Source: Lewinellaceae bacterium (lineage in GTDB: Bacteria > Bacteroidota > Bacteroidia > Chitinophagales > Saprospiraceae). Taken from it: DNA of 64,000 bases. Numbering within the stretch: position 1 is the stretch's first letter; each line of letters begins with the position of its first letter. The position numbers and the translations under genes are program-made. Below are positions 18,277 through 27,350 of the stretch, piece after piece. The stretch is taken from NCBI GenBank assembly GCA_020636435.1, contig JACJXX010000001.1, forward strand, positions 1,674,001 to 1,738,000. The letters run 5' to 3'. The notes below the pieces were generated by a model. The model did not search any database. It worked only from the letters and a program-made list of their open reading frames with translations, and was not told where the DNA came from.

Positions 18277-21200
18277 ATGAGAGATCTAATCCTATGGATG
18301 GCACTGCTTTTATTGACTCTTTCTTCCGGCGCTCAGTCTCCTCAACCGATCGACGAAGCCCTCTTTCAAGGTATGCAATGGCGCAACATCGGCCCCTTCC
18401 GGGGCGGGCGGTGTGCGGCGGTTGCCGGGTTGCCGGATAACCCTTTGGTCTATTACATGGGCACAACGGGCGGCGGCTTATGGAAAACCCGGGATGCCGG
18501 CCTTAGCTGGTTCAATATTTCGGATGGCCATTTCAGCACAAGCTCAGTTGGGGCTATCGCTATTGCCCCTTCCGACCCCAATATCATTTATGCCGGGATG
18601 GGAGAACATCCGGTGCGGGGAGTAATGACCCACCATGGCAATGGGGTGTACCGATCGCTCAATGCCGGCAAAGACTGGGAGTATTTAGGGCTACCCAATT
18701 CCCGCCACATTGCCGCTATACAGGTGCATCCACACGACCCCGACCGGGTTTACGTAGCCGTGCAGGGCGCCCTCTACGAGCCAAGCATGGAAAGGGGTAT
18801 TTTATACAGCACAGATGGGGGCAAATCCTGGCAACAATTGCTCTTTATCAATGAAACCACCGGCGCCTGCGACCTCAGCATGGACCCTGCCAACCCGCGT
18901 ATTCTGTACGCCGGCTTATGGGACCATCAGCGCACGCCCTGGCAGATCCGCAGCGGAGGGCCCGGCTCCGGCCTGTACCGCTCCACCGACGGCGGCCTCA
19001 ACTGGGAGAAACTCACCAACGGCCTGCCGGCAGCCATGGGCAAGGTAGGGGTCTGTGTTTCCCCGGCTAATCCGGAGCGCATTTACGCCAATATCGAAGC
19101 CGAAAAAGGAGGGGTTTTCCGTTCCGACGATAGCGGGCAAACCTGGGTGCAGGTCAATAACCACCGCAGTACGGTGGCTCGCGCCTGGTATTATATGGAG
19201 ATTGTCGCCGACCCTGTGGATGAAGAAACTGTTTATGTGCTGAACGCCCCTCTGTTGCGTTCCACCGACGGCGGCAGGTCGTTCGCCAGCATCTCCAACC
19301 CGCACTCCGACCAGCACGCCCTCTGGATCAACCCCCAAAACCCGGACATCATGATCCTGGGCAATGATGGCGGCGCCACCATCACCTTCAACGGGGGCGA
19401 ATCCTGGTCGACACAATATAATCAGCCCACCGGCCAGTTCTACCGCGTGATTGCCGACAACCGCTTTCCCTACTACATCTACAGCGGCCAGCAGGATAAT
19501 TCCACCATTGCCATCCCAAGCCGCACCTACAAAGCCGGCATTACGGTTCAGGACTGGTACTCCGTCGCAGGGGGCGAAAGCGCCTTTATCGCGTTGGATC
19601 CGAATAACCCGGAGCTGGTCTACGGCGGAAGCTACCAGGGAGAGATCACGGTTTATGACCACCGCACCGGCCAGAAAAAAGACATTATGGCTCATCCGGG
19701 GCTAAGCCTCAGCGAAATGCCCCGCGAAATGAAATACCGCTTCAACTGGAATGCGCCGCTGGTGGCGCAGCCACAGAATCCAGGCATTCTGTACCACGGC
19801 GCCAACGTGGTGCTCCGCACGGATGACGGCGGCATGAACTGGAAGGCCATCAGCCCCGACCTCACCCGCAACGAGCCGGAAAAGCAGGGCAAAGGCGGCG
19901 TCCCTTACACCAACGAAGGCGCCGGCGGGGAAAACTACAATACGATTAGTTACATCGCCTGTTCTCCCCATGAGGCGGGAACCCTGTGGGTGGGCACCGA
20001 TGACGGCCTGATTTACATCACCCGCAATGAAGGGCAAGACTGGCAAAACATCACGCCGCCTCAACTGGAGGAAGCCCTGGTCAATTGCATCGAGGCCTCC
20101 CCGCACAATCCGGCGGCGGCCTACGTGGTGGCCACGCGGTACAAATTTGGAGACCTGCGCCCGATGGCCTATTACACCCAGGACTATGGCAAAAACTGGG
20201 TGCGGGCCGCCCAGGGAATCGAGCGGGAAGACTTTCTGAGGGTCATCCGGGAGGACCCCGTCCGTCCCGGGTTGCTTTATGGCGGCACGGAAGCGGGTTT
20301 CTACATTTCTTTAAACTACGGCCGGCAATGGCAGCGCTTTCAACTCAACCTCCCCTCCTGCCCTATCAATGATCTTGCCGTCAAGGACAACAACCTCGTA
20401 GCCGCTACTTCCGGGCGCGCCTTTTGGATACTGGACGGGCTGGAGCCCCTGAGGCAGATTGGGAACCCGGGCAACAACAGCGTACAGCTTTTCAAACCCT
20501 CCCCGACAATTCGGTTTTCTACCGACACGCCCGATAAGCCTATCGCCGGGCTGGGGCAAAACCCGCCCGACGGCGTGCTGATCTACTATTTTCTTCCTGA
20601 AGGGCCGGATAGCAGCAGTTTTCAGCTCAATATCCTGGATGATTACGGCAACCTGGTGCGGTCTTACAGCAACCAGCAGGACAATGAATTCAAAAAATAC
20701 GATGGAGGCCCTAAAGCGGAGGCGCTGCTGCCGGACAATCGCGGCCTGAACCGCTTTTACTGGGACATGAGGAGGGAACCCCTGCCGGGCGTTCCGGGCA
20801 TTTTCATCCTGGGTAGTTATGAGGCAGGCCTGGTGGCCCCCGGCGAGTATACGCTGCAGTTGCAAATGCCCGGCCAGGTGCTGGAACAAAACTTCAGTAT
20901 TTTGCCCGACCCCCGCCTGGATGCCTGCCGGCTGGATTACCTTGGCCAGCAGGAAGTACTCGTGGCTATTGAACAAGCCGTACGCGATATACACCGGAGC
21001 GTAAGGCAAATGCAGGAGGTGAAAAACCAGGTGGAAAACCTGCACTCCTCTCTAAAAAAGATCGAATGCACCCAGGAGTTGCTGGACGCCAGCCAGAATA
21101 TCGTCAATAACATCAAGGATTGGGAAGAAAAGCTGGTCCAACCCAAACAGCAGACCTATCAGGATGTCATCAACTTTCCCAACCGGCTCAGCGCGGAGCT

Positions 21201-21402
21201 TCTCAACCTGAAACAAAGAGTGGACGCACATGACCCCGTTGTCACTTCAGGCGCCCGCCGGCGGCTGGAAGAATTGCTAGGCGAATGGTCGCAATTCAGA
21301 AACCAGATGCGCAAGATCATCAATGAGGATATTGCCTCTTTCAACCGGCTCTACCGCGAATACCAGGTGCCTGCGGTCATTTTGCCCCTGGGGGCAGAAT
21401 AG
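18277..21402 (+). CDS. Secreted sortilin/VPS10-like BNR-repeat propeller protein
   Basis: From ATG 18277 the 1041-residue product has a signal peptide (MRDLILWMALLLLTLSSGAQ). It then carries many Asp-box (BNR) repeats of the 'STDGGxxW' type, for example TRDAGLSW, SLNAGKDWEY, STDGGKSW, STDGGLNW, SDDSGQTW and TDDGGMNW, spread over residues ~30-720. This is the 10-bladed VPS10/sortilin-like propeller widely seen in Bacteroidota 'glycosyl hydrolase' annotations. The last ~120 residues (from about 930) are charged and helical and may form a coiled coil. No T9SS sorting domain is present, so it probably stays periplasmic or is released by another route. The substrate or ligand is unknown. An in-frame upstream extension to 18181 lacks a signal peptide. 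Confidence 0.85.
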   Translation: MRDLILWMALLLLTLSSGAQSPQPIDEALFQGMQWRNIGPFRGGRCAAVAGLPDNPLVYYMGTTGGGLWKTRDAGLSWFNISDGHFSTSSVGAIAIAPSDPNIIYAGMGEHPVRGVMTHHGNGVYRSLNAGKDWEYLGLPNSRHIAAIQVHPHDPDRVYVAVQGALYEPSMERGILYSTDGGKSWQQLLFINETTGACDLSMDPANPRILYAGLWDHQRTPWQIRSGGPGSGLYRSTDGGLNWEKLTNGLPAAMGKVGVCVSPANPERIYANIEAEKGGVFRSDDSGQTWVQVNNHRSTVARAWYYMEIVADPVDEETVYVLNAPLLRSTDGGRSFASISNPHSDQHALWINPQNPDIMILGNDGGATITFNGGESWSTQYNQPTGQFYRVIADNRFPYYIYSGQQDNSTIAIPSRTYKAGITVQDWYSVAGGESAFIALDPNNPELVYGGSYQGEITVYDHRTGQKKDIMAHPGLSLSEMPREMKYRFNWNAPLVAQPQNPGILYHGANVVLRTDDGGMNWKAISPDLTRNEPEKQGKGGVPYTNEGAGGENYNTISYIACSPHEAGTLWVGTDDGLIYITRNEGQDWQNITPPQLEEALVNCIEASPHNPAAAYVVATRYKFGDLRPMAYYTQDYGKNWVRAAQGIEREDFLRVIREDPVRPGLLYGGTEAGFYISLNYGRQWQRFQLNLPSCPINDLAVKDNNLVAATSGRAFWILDGLEPLRQIGNPGNNSVQLFKPSPTIRFSTDTPDKPIAGLGQNPPDGVLIYYFLPEGPDSSSFQLNILDDYGNLVRSYSNQQDNEFKKYDGGPKAEALLPDNRGLNRFYWDMRREPLPGVPGIFILGSYEAGLVAPGEYTLQLQMPGQVLEQNFSILPDPRLDACRLDYLGQQEVLVAIEQAVRDIHRSVRQMQEVKNQVENLHSSLKKIECTQELLDASQNIVNNIKDWEEKLVQPKQQTYQDVINFPNRLSAELLNLKQRVDAHDPVVTSGARRRLEELLGEWSQFRNQMRKIINEDIASFNRLYREYQVPAVILPLGAE

Positions 21403-21711
21403 GCCCGCGCCTGGTTTTCGGGCCGGTTAACGAAATTATTGGCATGAAAATCGGCAAAACCAGATGCAAACGCTTATTGCATTGAAATAAAAACTATATC
21501 TTAGAGCACGAAAAACGTAGTTTAGGCCCCTTTTTTTTCCTACCCCACCCGTAAACAATTATGCACTTTAGTTTCAAAACTTGCCGGGAGCCGTTTTTAT
21601 GCGCCGGCAAAATCATGGTATAGGATTTGCGGTAATTCCTTCTTCTTTATTTGCGCATTTATCGATTTGCTGACTATTTCGATGGCTAAAACATGCATAA
21701 ACCAGCAGACT
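21403..21711. other. Intergenic gap, nothing recognised
   Basis: This 309-bp AT-rich gap between two plus-strand genes has poly-T and poly-A tracts but no hairpin, promoter match or open frame that I can support. Confidence 0.4.
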
Positions 21712-22161
21712 ATGAACAACACACTAATCAACAGGCTGAAAGAACAAACGGCAAACGGCACTCCCGTCCAGCGGGAACCGCAAAAGGCTTTTGCCGCTGA
21801 GATCATTTTTGGATCGCCCAAAAAAAATTGTGCGGGAGCGGGAATTTGCAAAGTGGTTTCCCCCACTTCTCATCAGCCGGGTACATTGAGCTGCCTGAAC
21901 TGCGGGCGGGCCGTGGCTTTGGTTCATTTTGTAGAGCCGCAAACGGCCGTCTTCCGGTTTGTCCGGAAATCCATGAGCAGGGAGGTCGTCCGAAAGCATT
22001 TCAAAAATGATGTTTTCCTCGTCGAATCCTCTTTCCGGTTCAGTCAGGACTATTGGCAGGGAACCGGCCAACGGGCCATTCTCCCGGGAGCTTATCTGGT
22101 GGAAAGAAGCGATGACTTTTTTACCATCCGGTTCAGGGTTGGAAAACAGCGCATTAAATAG
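21712..22161 (+). CDS. Hypothetical protein with four cysteines
   Basis: The 149-residue product has no signal peptide. Cysteines at positions 40, 46, 61 and 64 (NCAGAGICKV ... LSCLNCGRA) could bind a metal or cluster. The second half (VRKHFKNDVFLVESSFRF and PGAYLVERSDDFFTIRFRVG) looks like beta strands. I do not recognise a family. I start at the ATG giving MNNTLINRL; upstream in-frame ATGs exist at 21667 and 21682. The stop lies 3 bp from the end of a convergent barrel gene. Confidence 0.6.
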   Translation: MNNTLINRLKEQTANGTPVQREPQKAFAAEIIFGSPKKNCAGAGICKVVSPTSHQPGTLSCLNCGRAVALVHFVEPQTAVFRFVRKSMSREVVRKHFKNDVFLVESSFRFSQDYWQGTGQRAILPGAYLVERSDDFFTIRFRVGKQRIK

Positions 22162-22163
22162 AG

Positions 22164-23153
22164 CTATTTAGGCACCGTAAAGAATATCTTGAAGTTGAAG
22201 TAAGGAGCCACCTTTTGCCCAAAGTTATAGACCTCCTGCCAGCGCGGTCCCTGCCGGTAAATCCCGGACTGGAGCGGTATGGTAGCCCCGGCTTCGACCC
22301 CTATTCCCACCAAAGGAGTGATGAGCTTTTCATAACCGACGATGGCGTTGGCGTTCAGGCGGCGGTAGTTCAGGCCGGAGAGGTTGTCCATGGCCAGCCC
22401 CGACAGGTAATAGCTGGCTGTGCTGCCTTTAACGCCCATGATTAAACGAGAACTGTTGGACAGGTTTTTGATGGCCAGCAACTTGGAGGGGATCAGCAGG
22501 TCCAGTTCCCAGTTGCCGGGAAGCTTTTTCTGGTAAAGAAGAAGAGGCATTATGCTCAAACCGCCTAAATAATCTACGCCCCAGGAGGCGCCGAAGCCGT
22601 ATTTCCCATTGGCCCGCTTTTTTTGAAGCAGGAGCGAATTGCCAAAAGAGAAAGAACTTCCATCAGCCCCCCAAAACCGGTCGGAGCTCTTTTCCAGGCT
22701 AAACTTGCCGAGCAGGCTCAGATCCTCGTTGAACTGATGCGAGACGATGATGGAAAGGCCGGGCTGGTGCAATTTGATGGGGGCCACGCCTTCCTCATCC
22801 AGCGGAGAATAGAGGCCGAAAACGTATTCATTCTTGTATTGCAGCTCGCCGAATATCCTGGTCCGCCCCCGAAGTTTGATGGGGAATTTAAGCTCCGCTT
22901 TGATAACGTAGTTGGGTTCGTAAGCCTGAGCAGGCACCAGCCCTCCCTGGCGGGGCACCAGCAGGTTGGGCGAACCCATGGTCTGATAATCAATATTAAA
23001 AAAACGCGTCGCTGAAATATCCTGGCACTTCGAACGCCGGGCGCCGAAAAACATTAAAGAGAGCAGGCAGATGATGCAGGCTTTATTCTTCAGCCGGGCA
23101 GTTTTCCCGAACTCATTTTTCCATACTGTTTTCAACCCCATAAGTCCGTTCAT
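22164..23153 (-). CDS. Outer-membrane beta-barrel protein, DUF6268-like
   Basis: The 329-residue protein has a late signal peptide (ACIICLLSLMFFGARRSKCQ at about residues 25-45), which suggests the true start may be one of the internal ATGs. The rest alternates hydrophobic and polar residues in barrel strands (IKAELKFPIKLRGRTRIFGE, LSIIVSHQF, LLGKFSLEKSS) and ends in an aromatic strand (APYFNFKIFFTVP). The layout resembles the DUF6268 outer-membrane family, an assignment made from memory of the pattern. Function is unknown. Confidence 0.6.
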   Translation of the reverse strand: MNGLMGLKTVWKNEFGKTARLKNKACIICLLSLMFFGARRSKCQDISATRFFNIDYQTMGSPNLLVPRQGGLVPAQAYEPNYVIKAELKFPIKLRGRTRIFGELQYKNEYVFGLYSPLDEEGVAPIKLHQPGLSIIVSHQFNEDLSLLGKFSLEKSSDRFWGADGSSFSFGNSLLLQKKRANGKYGFGASWGVDYLGGLSIMPLLLYQKKLPGNWELDLLIPSKLLAIKNLSNSSRLIMGVKGSTASYYLSGLAMDNLSGLNYRRLNANAIVGYEKLITPLVGIGVEAGATIPLQSGIYRQGPRWQEVYNFGQKVAPYFNFKIFFTVPK

Positions 23154-23291
23154 ATTTTTTCCTTTTGAATTTGTCCAGTGCCAAAAAAGATACCTCTGGA
23201 CAAACTCTGGAAGGTTAAACCCGATTTAGAAAACAGTTTAGACGAACATATTATTACCAAAGGGTACTAAAATTTTGTTAAAGTGTTAAAG

Positions 23292-23365
23292 TACGATAAT
23301 CGTCGTATAAAAAATTAGGAAGTACGATGATTATCGTATACATTTGCCGTACGAGATTAATCGTA
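23292..23365 (+). promoter_or_regulatory. Three BlaI-type operator dyads with embedded -7 box
   Basis: Three 16-bp dyads lie upstream of the repressor gene: TACGATAATCGTCGTA (23292-23307), TACGATGATTATCGTA (23323-23338) and TACGAGATTAATCGTA (23350-23365). They share TACGA-N6-TCGTA. TACATTTG (23339-23346), a match to the TAnnTTTG -7 box, fills the space between the second and third, so repressor binding would cover the promoter. This predicts autoregulation of the repressor/M56 operon. No other match to the dyad was noticed in the window. Confidence 0.85.
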
Positions 23366-23381
23366 TATCAGAATTGAAGTC

Positions 23382-23765
23382 ATGAACAAAGAGAAGAAAC
23401 CTACGGAGGCCGAACTGGAAGTGCTGCAAGTCCTCTGGGAGCACGGCCCTTCCAGCGTCCGGTTGGTCAATACCGAATTGAGCAAAAACCGGGAAGTCGT
23501 TTACACCACAACGCTCAAGATGATGCAGGTGATGGCGGAAAAGGGTTTTGTGAAGCGGGATACTTCCCGGCGCACCCACCTGTACGAAGCGGTTATTGAC
23601 GAGAAGATGGTTCAGGAAGATATTGTCGACAAGCTGGTTGACACGGTTTTCGGAGGCTCCCCTCTGAAGCTGGCCATGCAGGCGCTGGGCCACGAGAAGG
23701 CCAGCGCCAAAGACCTGGCGGAGATCAAAAAAATTATTGAAGAACTGGAAAAAAACAGAAAATGA
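23382..23765 (+). CDS. BlaI/MecI/CopY-family transcriptional repressor
   Basis: The 127-residue protein has the penicillinase-repressor winged helix (TEAELEVLQVLWEHGPSSVR, then VVYTTTLKMMQVMAEKGFV and the wing RDTSRRTHLYEAV) and a C-terminal dimerisation helix. In the classical systems the partner protease cleaves the repressor after a signal, releasing the promoter. Here the M56 gene overlaps by 4 bp (ATGA), so the two are co-translated. Three cognate-looking dyads lie directly upstream. The regulated targets beyond its own operon are not visible, and no beta-lactamase is nearby. Confidence 0.93.
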   Translation: MNKEKKPTEAELEVLQVLWEHGPSSVRLVNTELSKNREVVYTTTLKMMQVMAEKGFVKRDTSRRTHLYEAVIDEKMVQEDIVDKLVDTVFGGSPLKLAMQALGHEKASAKDLAEIKKIIEELEKNRK

Positions 23766-25660
23766 GTACCATCACCCACTGGATCGACACCAGCCTGGCC
23801 GAAGCCCTGGGCTGGGCCCTTTTGCATTCGCTCTGGCAGGGAGCGGCCATCGCCCTGTTGCTGGCGGCAGGCCTGATCCTGGCCCGCAGCCTTTCCTCCG
23901 GGGCACGCTACTGGATGGCCCTGGCGGCGCTGCTGGCGCTGCTGACGGCCTGCATCGGCACCTTTGCCTGGATGTACGAACCCCGGCCTGGCCAGGCCGC
24001 CGCAACTGAAGACGCAACACTTTCATTTTCTGACGCGCAGGAGGCGCTCCCCCCGGCCTATGCCCTGGCAACCGCAGAAGCTGCCACTGATCACCCGACT
24101 GTTCTTTGGAGCTATTTCGAGCAGCACCTGCCTTTATTGGTTACCGGCTGGTTGTTGGGAGTCCTCCTGCTCAGTTTGCGGATGCTGGGCGAGGTTGCCT
24201 ACATTCAGCACCTTCGGCATTACCGCTGCCGCCAACCGGAAGGCGCCTGGCTGGAAAAACTGGCGCAGATGAAAGAACGGATGGGCATCCGCCGGCAGGT
24301 AGGCCTTCGGGAAACCTATCGCATCCACAGCCCTATGGTAGTAGGGGTATTCCGGCAGGTGATCCTGCTGCCGATGGGCCTGCTGTCCGGTTTATCGCCT
24401 GAACAGGTGGAGGCCGTGCTGGCCCATGAGCTGGCCCACGTCCGCCGCAACGACTACCTCGTCAACCTGCTCGTTTCGCTGGCGGAAATTCTCCTGTTCT
24501 TCAACCCCATGATGTGGTGGATCAGCAAAAAAATCCGGGCCGAACGGGAGCACGCCTGCGACGACCTGGCCGTGGAAATGACCGGCGACACGCTGTCTCT
24601 GGTTCGCTCCCTGGCCCTAATGGAGGAATGGCGCCTCCATGGCACCTCCTCCCTGTCGATGGCTTTCCTGGGCAAGGACGGCAGCGTGCTGAGCCGCATG
24701 CAGCGCCTGCTGCAACGCAACGACAAACGGCAGGTGGCCGCCAAAGCGTTCTGGTCTCTCTCCATTTGCTGCGTCTGCCTGGCGCTGTTGGCATTCCAAT
24801 CCAGCGCCGGCCAGGTAGCGGCAGCCGGCGGCCTATCGGATGGAGCTACCCCGGTAGAACAACCCCAACCCAAACGGGAGGCGGCAATCGAAGTTGCCAC
24901 CGAGTTGCCCGCCGTGGCGGAAGAAGATAGCCCGGAGCCTGACGTCCAACCCGCAATACCGAGGGCGGAACCGCAGGAAATCCAGTCCGACACCATCCCC
25001 GCCGAAGCCCGGGCGATCGAAAAGGACATCCGCCAACTGGAAGAAAAAATGCGGGCCTCTGAAATGGAGCTGCGCAAAAAGGAACAGGCCCTGCGCAAGA
25101 AAGAGCTGGAAATCCGGAAAGAAACCCAGCAGGCTTTACAGGCCAGGCGCAAGGCGCTGCTCGAACTGGAAATGCAGATTCGGAATAAAGAATACGAAAG
25201 GGAGATGCAGGAAAATGAGTTTGAAATAGCTGAACATGAACTGGAGGCCGCCCAAATGGAACTGGAAGAACAACAACAAGCGCTGCACCTGCAGGAAGAG
25301 CAGATAGAACAAGCCCAGGGCCAGGAGCTGCAGCAAAAGCTCAAGGCTTTCCAGGAAGCCCAGCGGCAGGTTATGGAAAAGCAAAAAGCGCTGGAATTGC
25401 GTGCCTTCGAAGCTCAGAAGAAACAGCGCCAGCAGGGATACGAAAAAGAAAAGGCGATACAGGAACTTCAAAACCGGCGCTTCCAAATGGAACAGGAAGT
25501 GGAAATGCAGGAGCAGGAAATGGAATTCAAAATGATGGGCCTGCACCATGAAATGCAGCAGCTTGAAGTGGAACAACGGATGGTGGAAAAGGAGTTGGAG
25601 GCCAAGCACCGGGAGTTTGAAGAGAGGATGATGAAGTTGGAGGAAAGGGAGGATGAGTAG
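23762..25660 (+). CDS. M56 (BlaR1-like) membrane metalloprotease with coiled-coil tail
   Basis: The 632-residue protein has several membrane segments in residues 1-160 and 210-270. A cytoplasm-facing zinc-protease site is H222-E-L-A-H226 (LAHELAHVRRNDYL), followed by AEREHACDDLAVE, which supplies the third ligand region. A further hydrophobic segment (residues ~322-345, WSLSICCVCLALLAFQ) ends the M56 part. Beyond it, residues ~415-632 are almost entirely Glu/Gln/Lys/Leu/Met heptads, a very long predicted coiled coil in place of the penicillin-binding sensor of BlaR1. It presumably senses an envelope condition and inactivates the upstream repressor; the signal is unknown. Confidence 0.9.
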   Translation: MSTITHWIDTSLAEALGWALLHSLWQGAAIALLLAAGLILARSLSSGARYWMALAALLALLTACIGTFAWMYEPRPGQAAATEDATLSFSDAQEALPPAYALATAEAATDHPTVLWSYFEQHLPLLVTGWLLGVLLLSLRMLGEVAYIQHLRHYRCRQPEGAWLEKLAQMKERMGIRRQVGLRETYRIHSPMVVGVFRQVILLPMGLLSGLSPEQVEAVLAHELAHVRRNDYLVNLLVSLAEILLFFNPMMWWISKKIRAEREHACDDLAVEMTGDTLSLVRSLALMEEWRLHGTSSLSMAFLGKDGSVLSRMQRLLQRNDKRQVAAKAFWSLSICCVCLALLAFQSSAGQVAAAGGLSDGATPVEQPQPKREAAIEVATELPAVAEEDSPEPDVQPAIPRAEPQEIQSDTIPAEARAIEKDIRQLEEKMRASEMELRKKEQALRKKELEIRKETQQALQARRKALLELEMQIRNKEYEREMQENEFEIAEHELEAAQMELEEQQQALHLQEEQIEQAQGQELQQKLKAFQEAQRQVMEKQKALELRAFEAQKKQRQQGYEKEKAIQELQNRRFQMEQEVEMQEQEMEFKMMGLHHEMQQLEVEQRMVEKELEAKHREFEERMMKLEEREDE

Positions 25661-25837
25661 GTTTTGCTCGAAACAATGCAGTCCCTCGCCCCTGTAAAAA
25701 AAGCGCTTATCATCACTTATGACGAGGAGGAGGATCTAAAGGTTGGCCAATTGGATGTAGCGGTGAAGCCCGCCTGGAAGTGGGCTCTGCAGCCTGCGCT
25801 TTGACAGGGATGCATAAAGGAAACAGGAGGATGGAAC

Positions 25838-25883
25838 GCGGGCGCCGTCGCTCATAGCTTAGGGGCCGGGCGACGGCGCCCGC
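25838..25883. terminator. GC-rich hairpin between convergent genes
   Basis: GCGGGCGCCGTCGC pairs with GCGACGGCGCCCGC (14 bp perfect) around an 18-nt loop. It lies between the ends of the M56 gene and the convergent thioredoxin-fold gene. No T-run follows on the plus strand, so a terminator role is likely only from its position. Confidence 0.55.
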
Positions 25884-25900
25884 CTTCCAAAAAAAACTGC

Positions 25901-26593
25901 CTATGCTGTCTTGATCCCGCAACCCACCGCCTTGGTAGCCGCCGGCTTGGGTTCTTCGCCTTTTTCTATGGCTTCGATGGCGTTTTCCAGAAATTTTTCT
26001 TTCACGCTTTCCGCATCGCGCACGCTATCGTCGATGGCGCCGGTGTAGCGCACGGTCAGGCTCTTGTCTACGAGGTACACTTCCGGGGTGCGGGTGGCGC
26101 CGTACTTCGGGAATACCTCCTGCCCTTCATCGAAGAGATAAAGGAAGGGGAATTCTTTCTCCTGAGCGCGCTTTTGCATGGCGGCAAAGCTGTCGCCGGG
26201 CTGCACGGCCGGGTCGTTGGGCTGAATGGCTACTACCGGGTAGCCCATAGGGGCGTACTTGGCGTGCAGGTCGATGATGCGCTGCTCGCTGGCCACCGCG
26301 TAGGGGCAGGTATTGCACGTAAAGATGACGATATATCCCTTGGGGGCGTTGCCGTTGCCGTCCTTGATGTTCTGGAAGGAATATTCCTTGCCATCCACGT
26401 TTTTCAGTTTGAAGACAGGAGCCTTGTCGCCCACGCCTACGCCGTCGGGCTTGAGGGCTACGGTCCTGGCTGGCGTTTCGCGCTCTGCCGAAGCTGTTTC
26501 GGATGTCGTTTCAGATTGCTGCCCGGTGTCGGCGTTGCAGGCGAAAGCAAACAGGGCCAATACCAGGGTGAAGATCAAATTAAGCTGCTTCAT
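25901..26593 (-). CDS. Thioredoxin-fold (AhpC/TSA-type) lipoprotein
   Basis: ATG 26593 gives 230 residues with a lipoprotein signal (MKQLNLIFTLVLALFAFAC, Cys19). A Ser/Thr/Glu linker follows, then a redoxin domain beginning GDKAPVFKLKNVDGKEYSF. The active-site region is IFTCNTCPYAVASEQR, that is CxxC of the CNTCPYA type seen in the thioredoxin-family DUF899/redoxin-like group. RTPEVYLVDKSLTVRYTGAID is the cis-Pro loop region. The protein ends GCGIKTA with an extra Cys. It probably acts at the envelope as a thiol oxidoreductase or peroxidase. A hairpin element separates it from another thioredoxin-fold lipoprotein gene on the same strand. Confidence 0.85.
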   Translation of the reverse strand: MKQLNLIFTLVLALFAFACNADTGQQSETTSETASAERETPARTVALKPDGVGVGDKAPVFKLKNVDGKEYSFQNIKDGNGNAPKGYIVIFTCNTCPYAVASEQRIIDLHAKYAPMGYPVVAIQPNDPAVQPGDSFAAMQKRAQEKEFPFLYLFDEGQEVFPKYGATRTPEVYLVDKSLTVRYTGAIDDSVRDAESVKEKFLENAIEAIEKGEEPKPAATKAVGCGIKTA

Positions 26594-26628
26594 GCTCCTA
26601 ACGGTTTTTGTTGGAAAAATTATAATAA

Positions 26629-26783
26629 GTGATGAGAAATAAATAACATAAGCCAATATGCTTCATCTTTTTCCGCCATACTTCGTTACTTCCTCGTTGC
26701 GTCCGTACGGATGCGCCTCGGAAAAGCCTCGTCTGGCGAAAAAATATTTTGCCTATTGGCTCACCTTATTTATGTCTCATCAC
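26629..26783 (-). repeat. Hairpin element, copy 3, overlapping a gene end
   Basis: The left arm GTGATGAGAAATAAATAAC and the reverse complement of the right arm GTGATGAGACATAAATAAG pair, and the stem continues inward through GCCAATA and CGCCA-type sequence. The core, on the minus strand, is ACGAGGAAGTAACGAAGTATG with CATCCGTACGGACG, the latter also present in the copy at 46383. The right arm contains the last codons and stop of the upstream tlpA-like gene (stop at 26766-26768), so the left arm is an inverted near-copy of that gene end. Confidence 0.7.
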
Positions 26784-27350
26784 TAATGGTTTAATCACCG
26801 CTTCCAGCTCGGCCATGCTTTTGACCGAAGTGCCGATAAAGCGGGATTTTTCTCCTTTATAAATGTAAGTGGCGGGAATAGCGCCCGTCCACTCTGTAGA
26901 TACTTTATCGATCCAGTCGTTGTAGCGGCCGTCGGCCAGGGCGATCACCGTTGATTGCAATTGCCGTTCAGCGACAAAAGGCGCCAGTTTGCTTTCGAAC
27001 TGGCGGGGAAAGTCCAGGCTTACCAGAATCACCTTTACCTTTTGCCCTTTGTATGCCTGGGTGAGTTCCTCAAAATAAGGCAGCTCCTCCACGCAGGGCT
27101 TGCACCAGGTGGCCCAGAAGTTGACGACGTAGGTAGTGTCGTTGTTAAAATGGAAAAAAGGCTCCACCTGGCTGAATTCATCGTAGATGGGAATGCCTTT
27201 GAGGTAGGCAGCCGGCTCAGGCCAGGCACTCTTTTGCGCAGCCGGGGTAGAAGCGGGCTGATCCTGGCCGGTAGCCGGAGAGGCGTTGCAACTGAATAAA
27301 ATGACGGCCAACCCGCAAATAACGGGCATAAATCGGGTGAAGCGCTTCAT
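26766..27350 (-). CDS. TlpA-like thiol-disulfide oxidoreductase lipoprotein
   Basis: The 194-residue protein has a lipoprotein signal (MKRFTRFMPVICGLAVILFS, Cys21). After a Pro/Ala-rich linker comes a thioredoxin fold with TYVVNFWATWCKPCVEELPY, whose WCKPC is the TlpA/ResA-type active site. GAIPATYIYKGEK is the cis-Pro loop. It likely reduces disulfides at the periplasmic face of a membrane. The stop codon lies inside the arm of a hairpin element; the next gene downstream on the strand is another thioredoxin-fold lipoprotein, which suggests a linked envelope redox function. Confidence 0.92.
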   Translation of the reverse strand: MKRFTRFMPVICGLAVILFSCNASPATGQDQPASTPAAQKSAWPEPAAYLKGIPIYDEFSQVEPFFHFNNDTTYVVNFWATWCKPCVEELPYFEELTQAYKGQKVKVILVSLDFPRQFESKLAPFVAERQLQSTVIALADGRYNDWIDKVSTEWTGAIPATYIYKGEKSRFIGTSVKSMAELEAVIKPLVMRHK

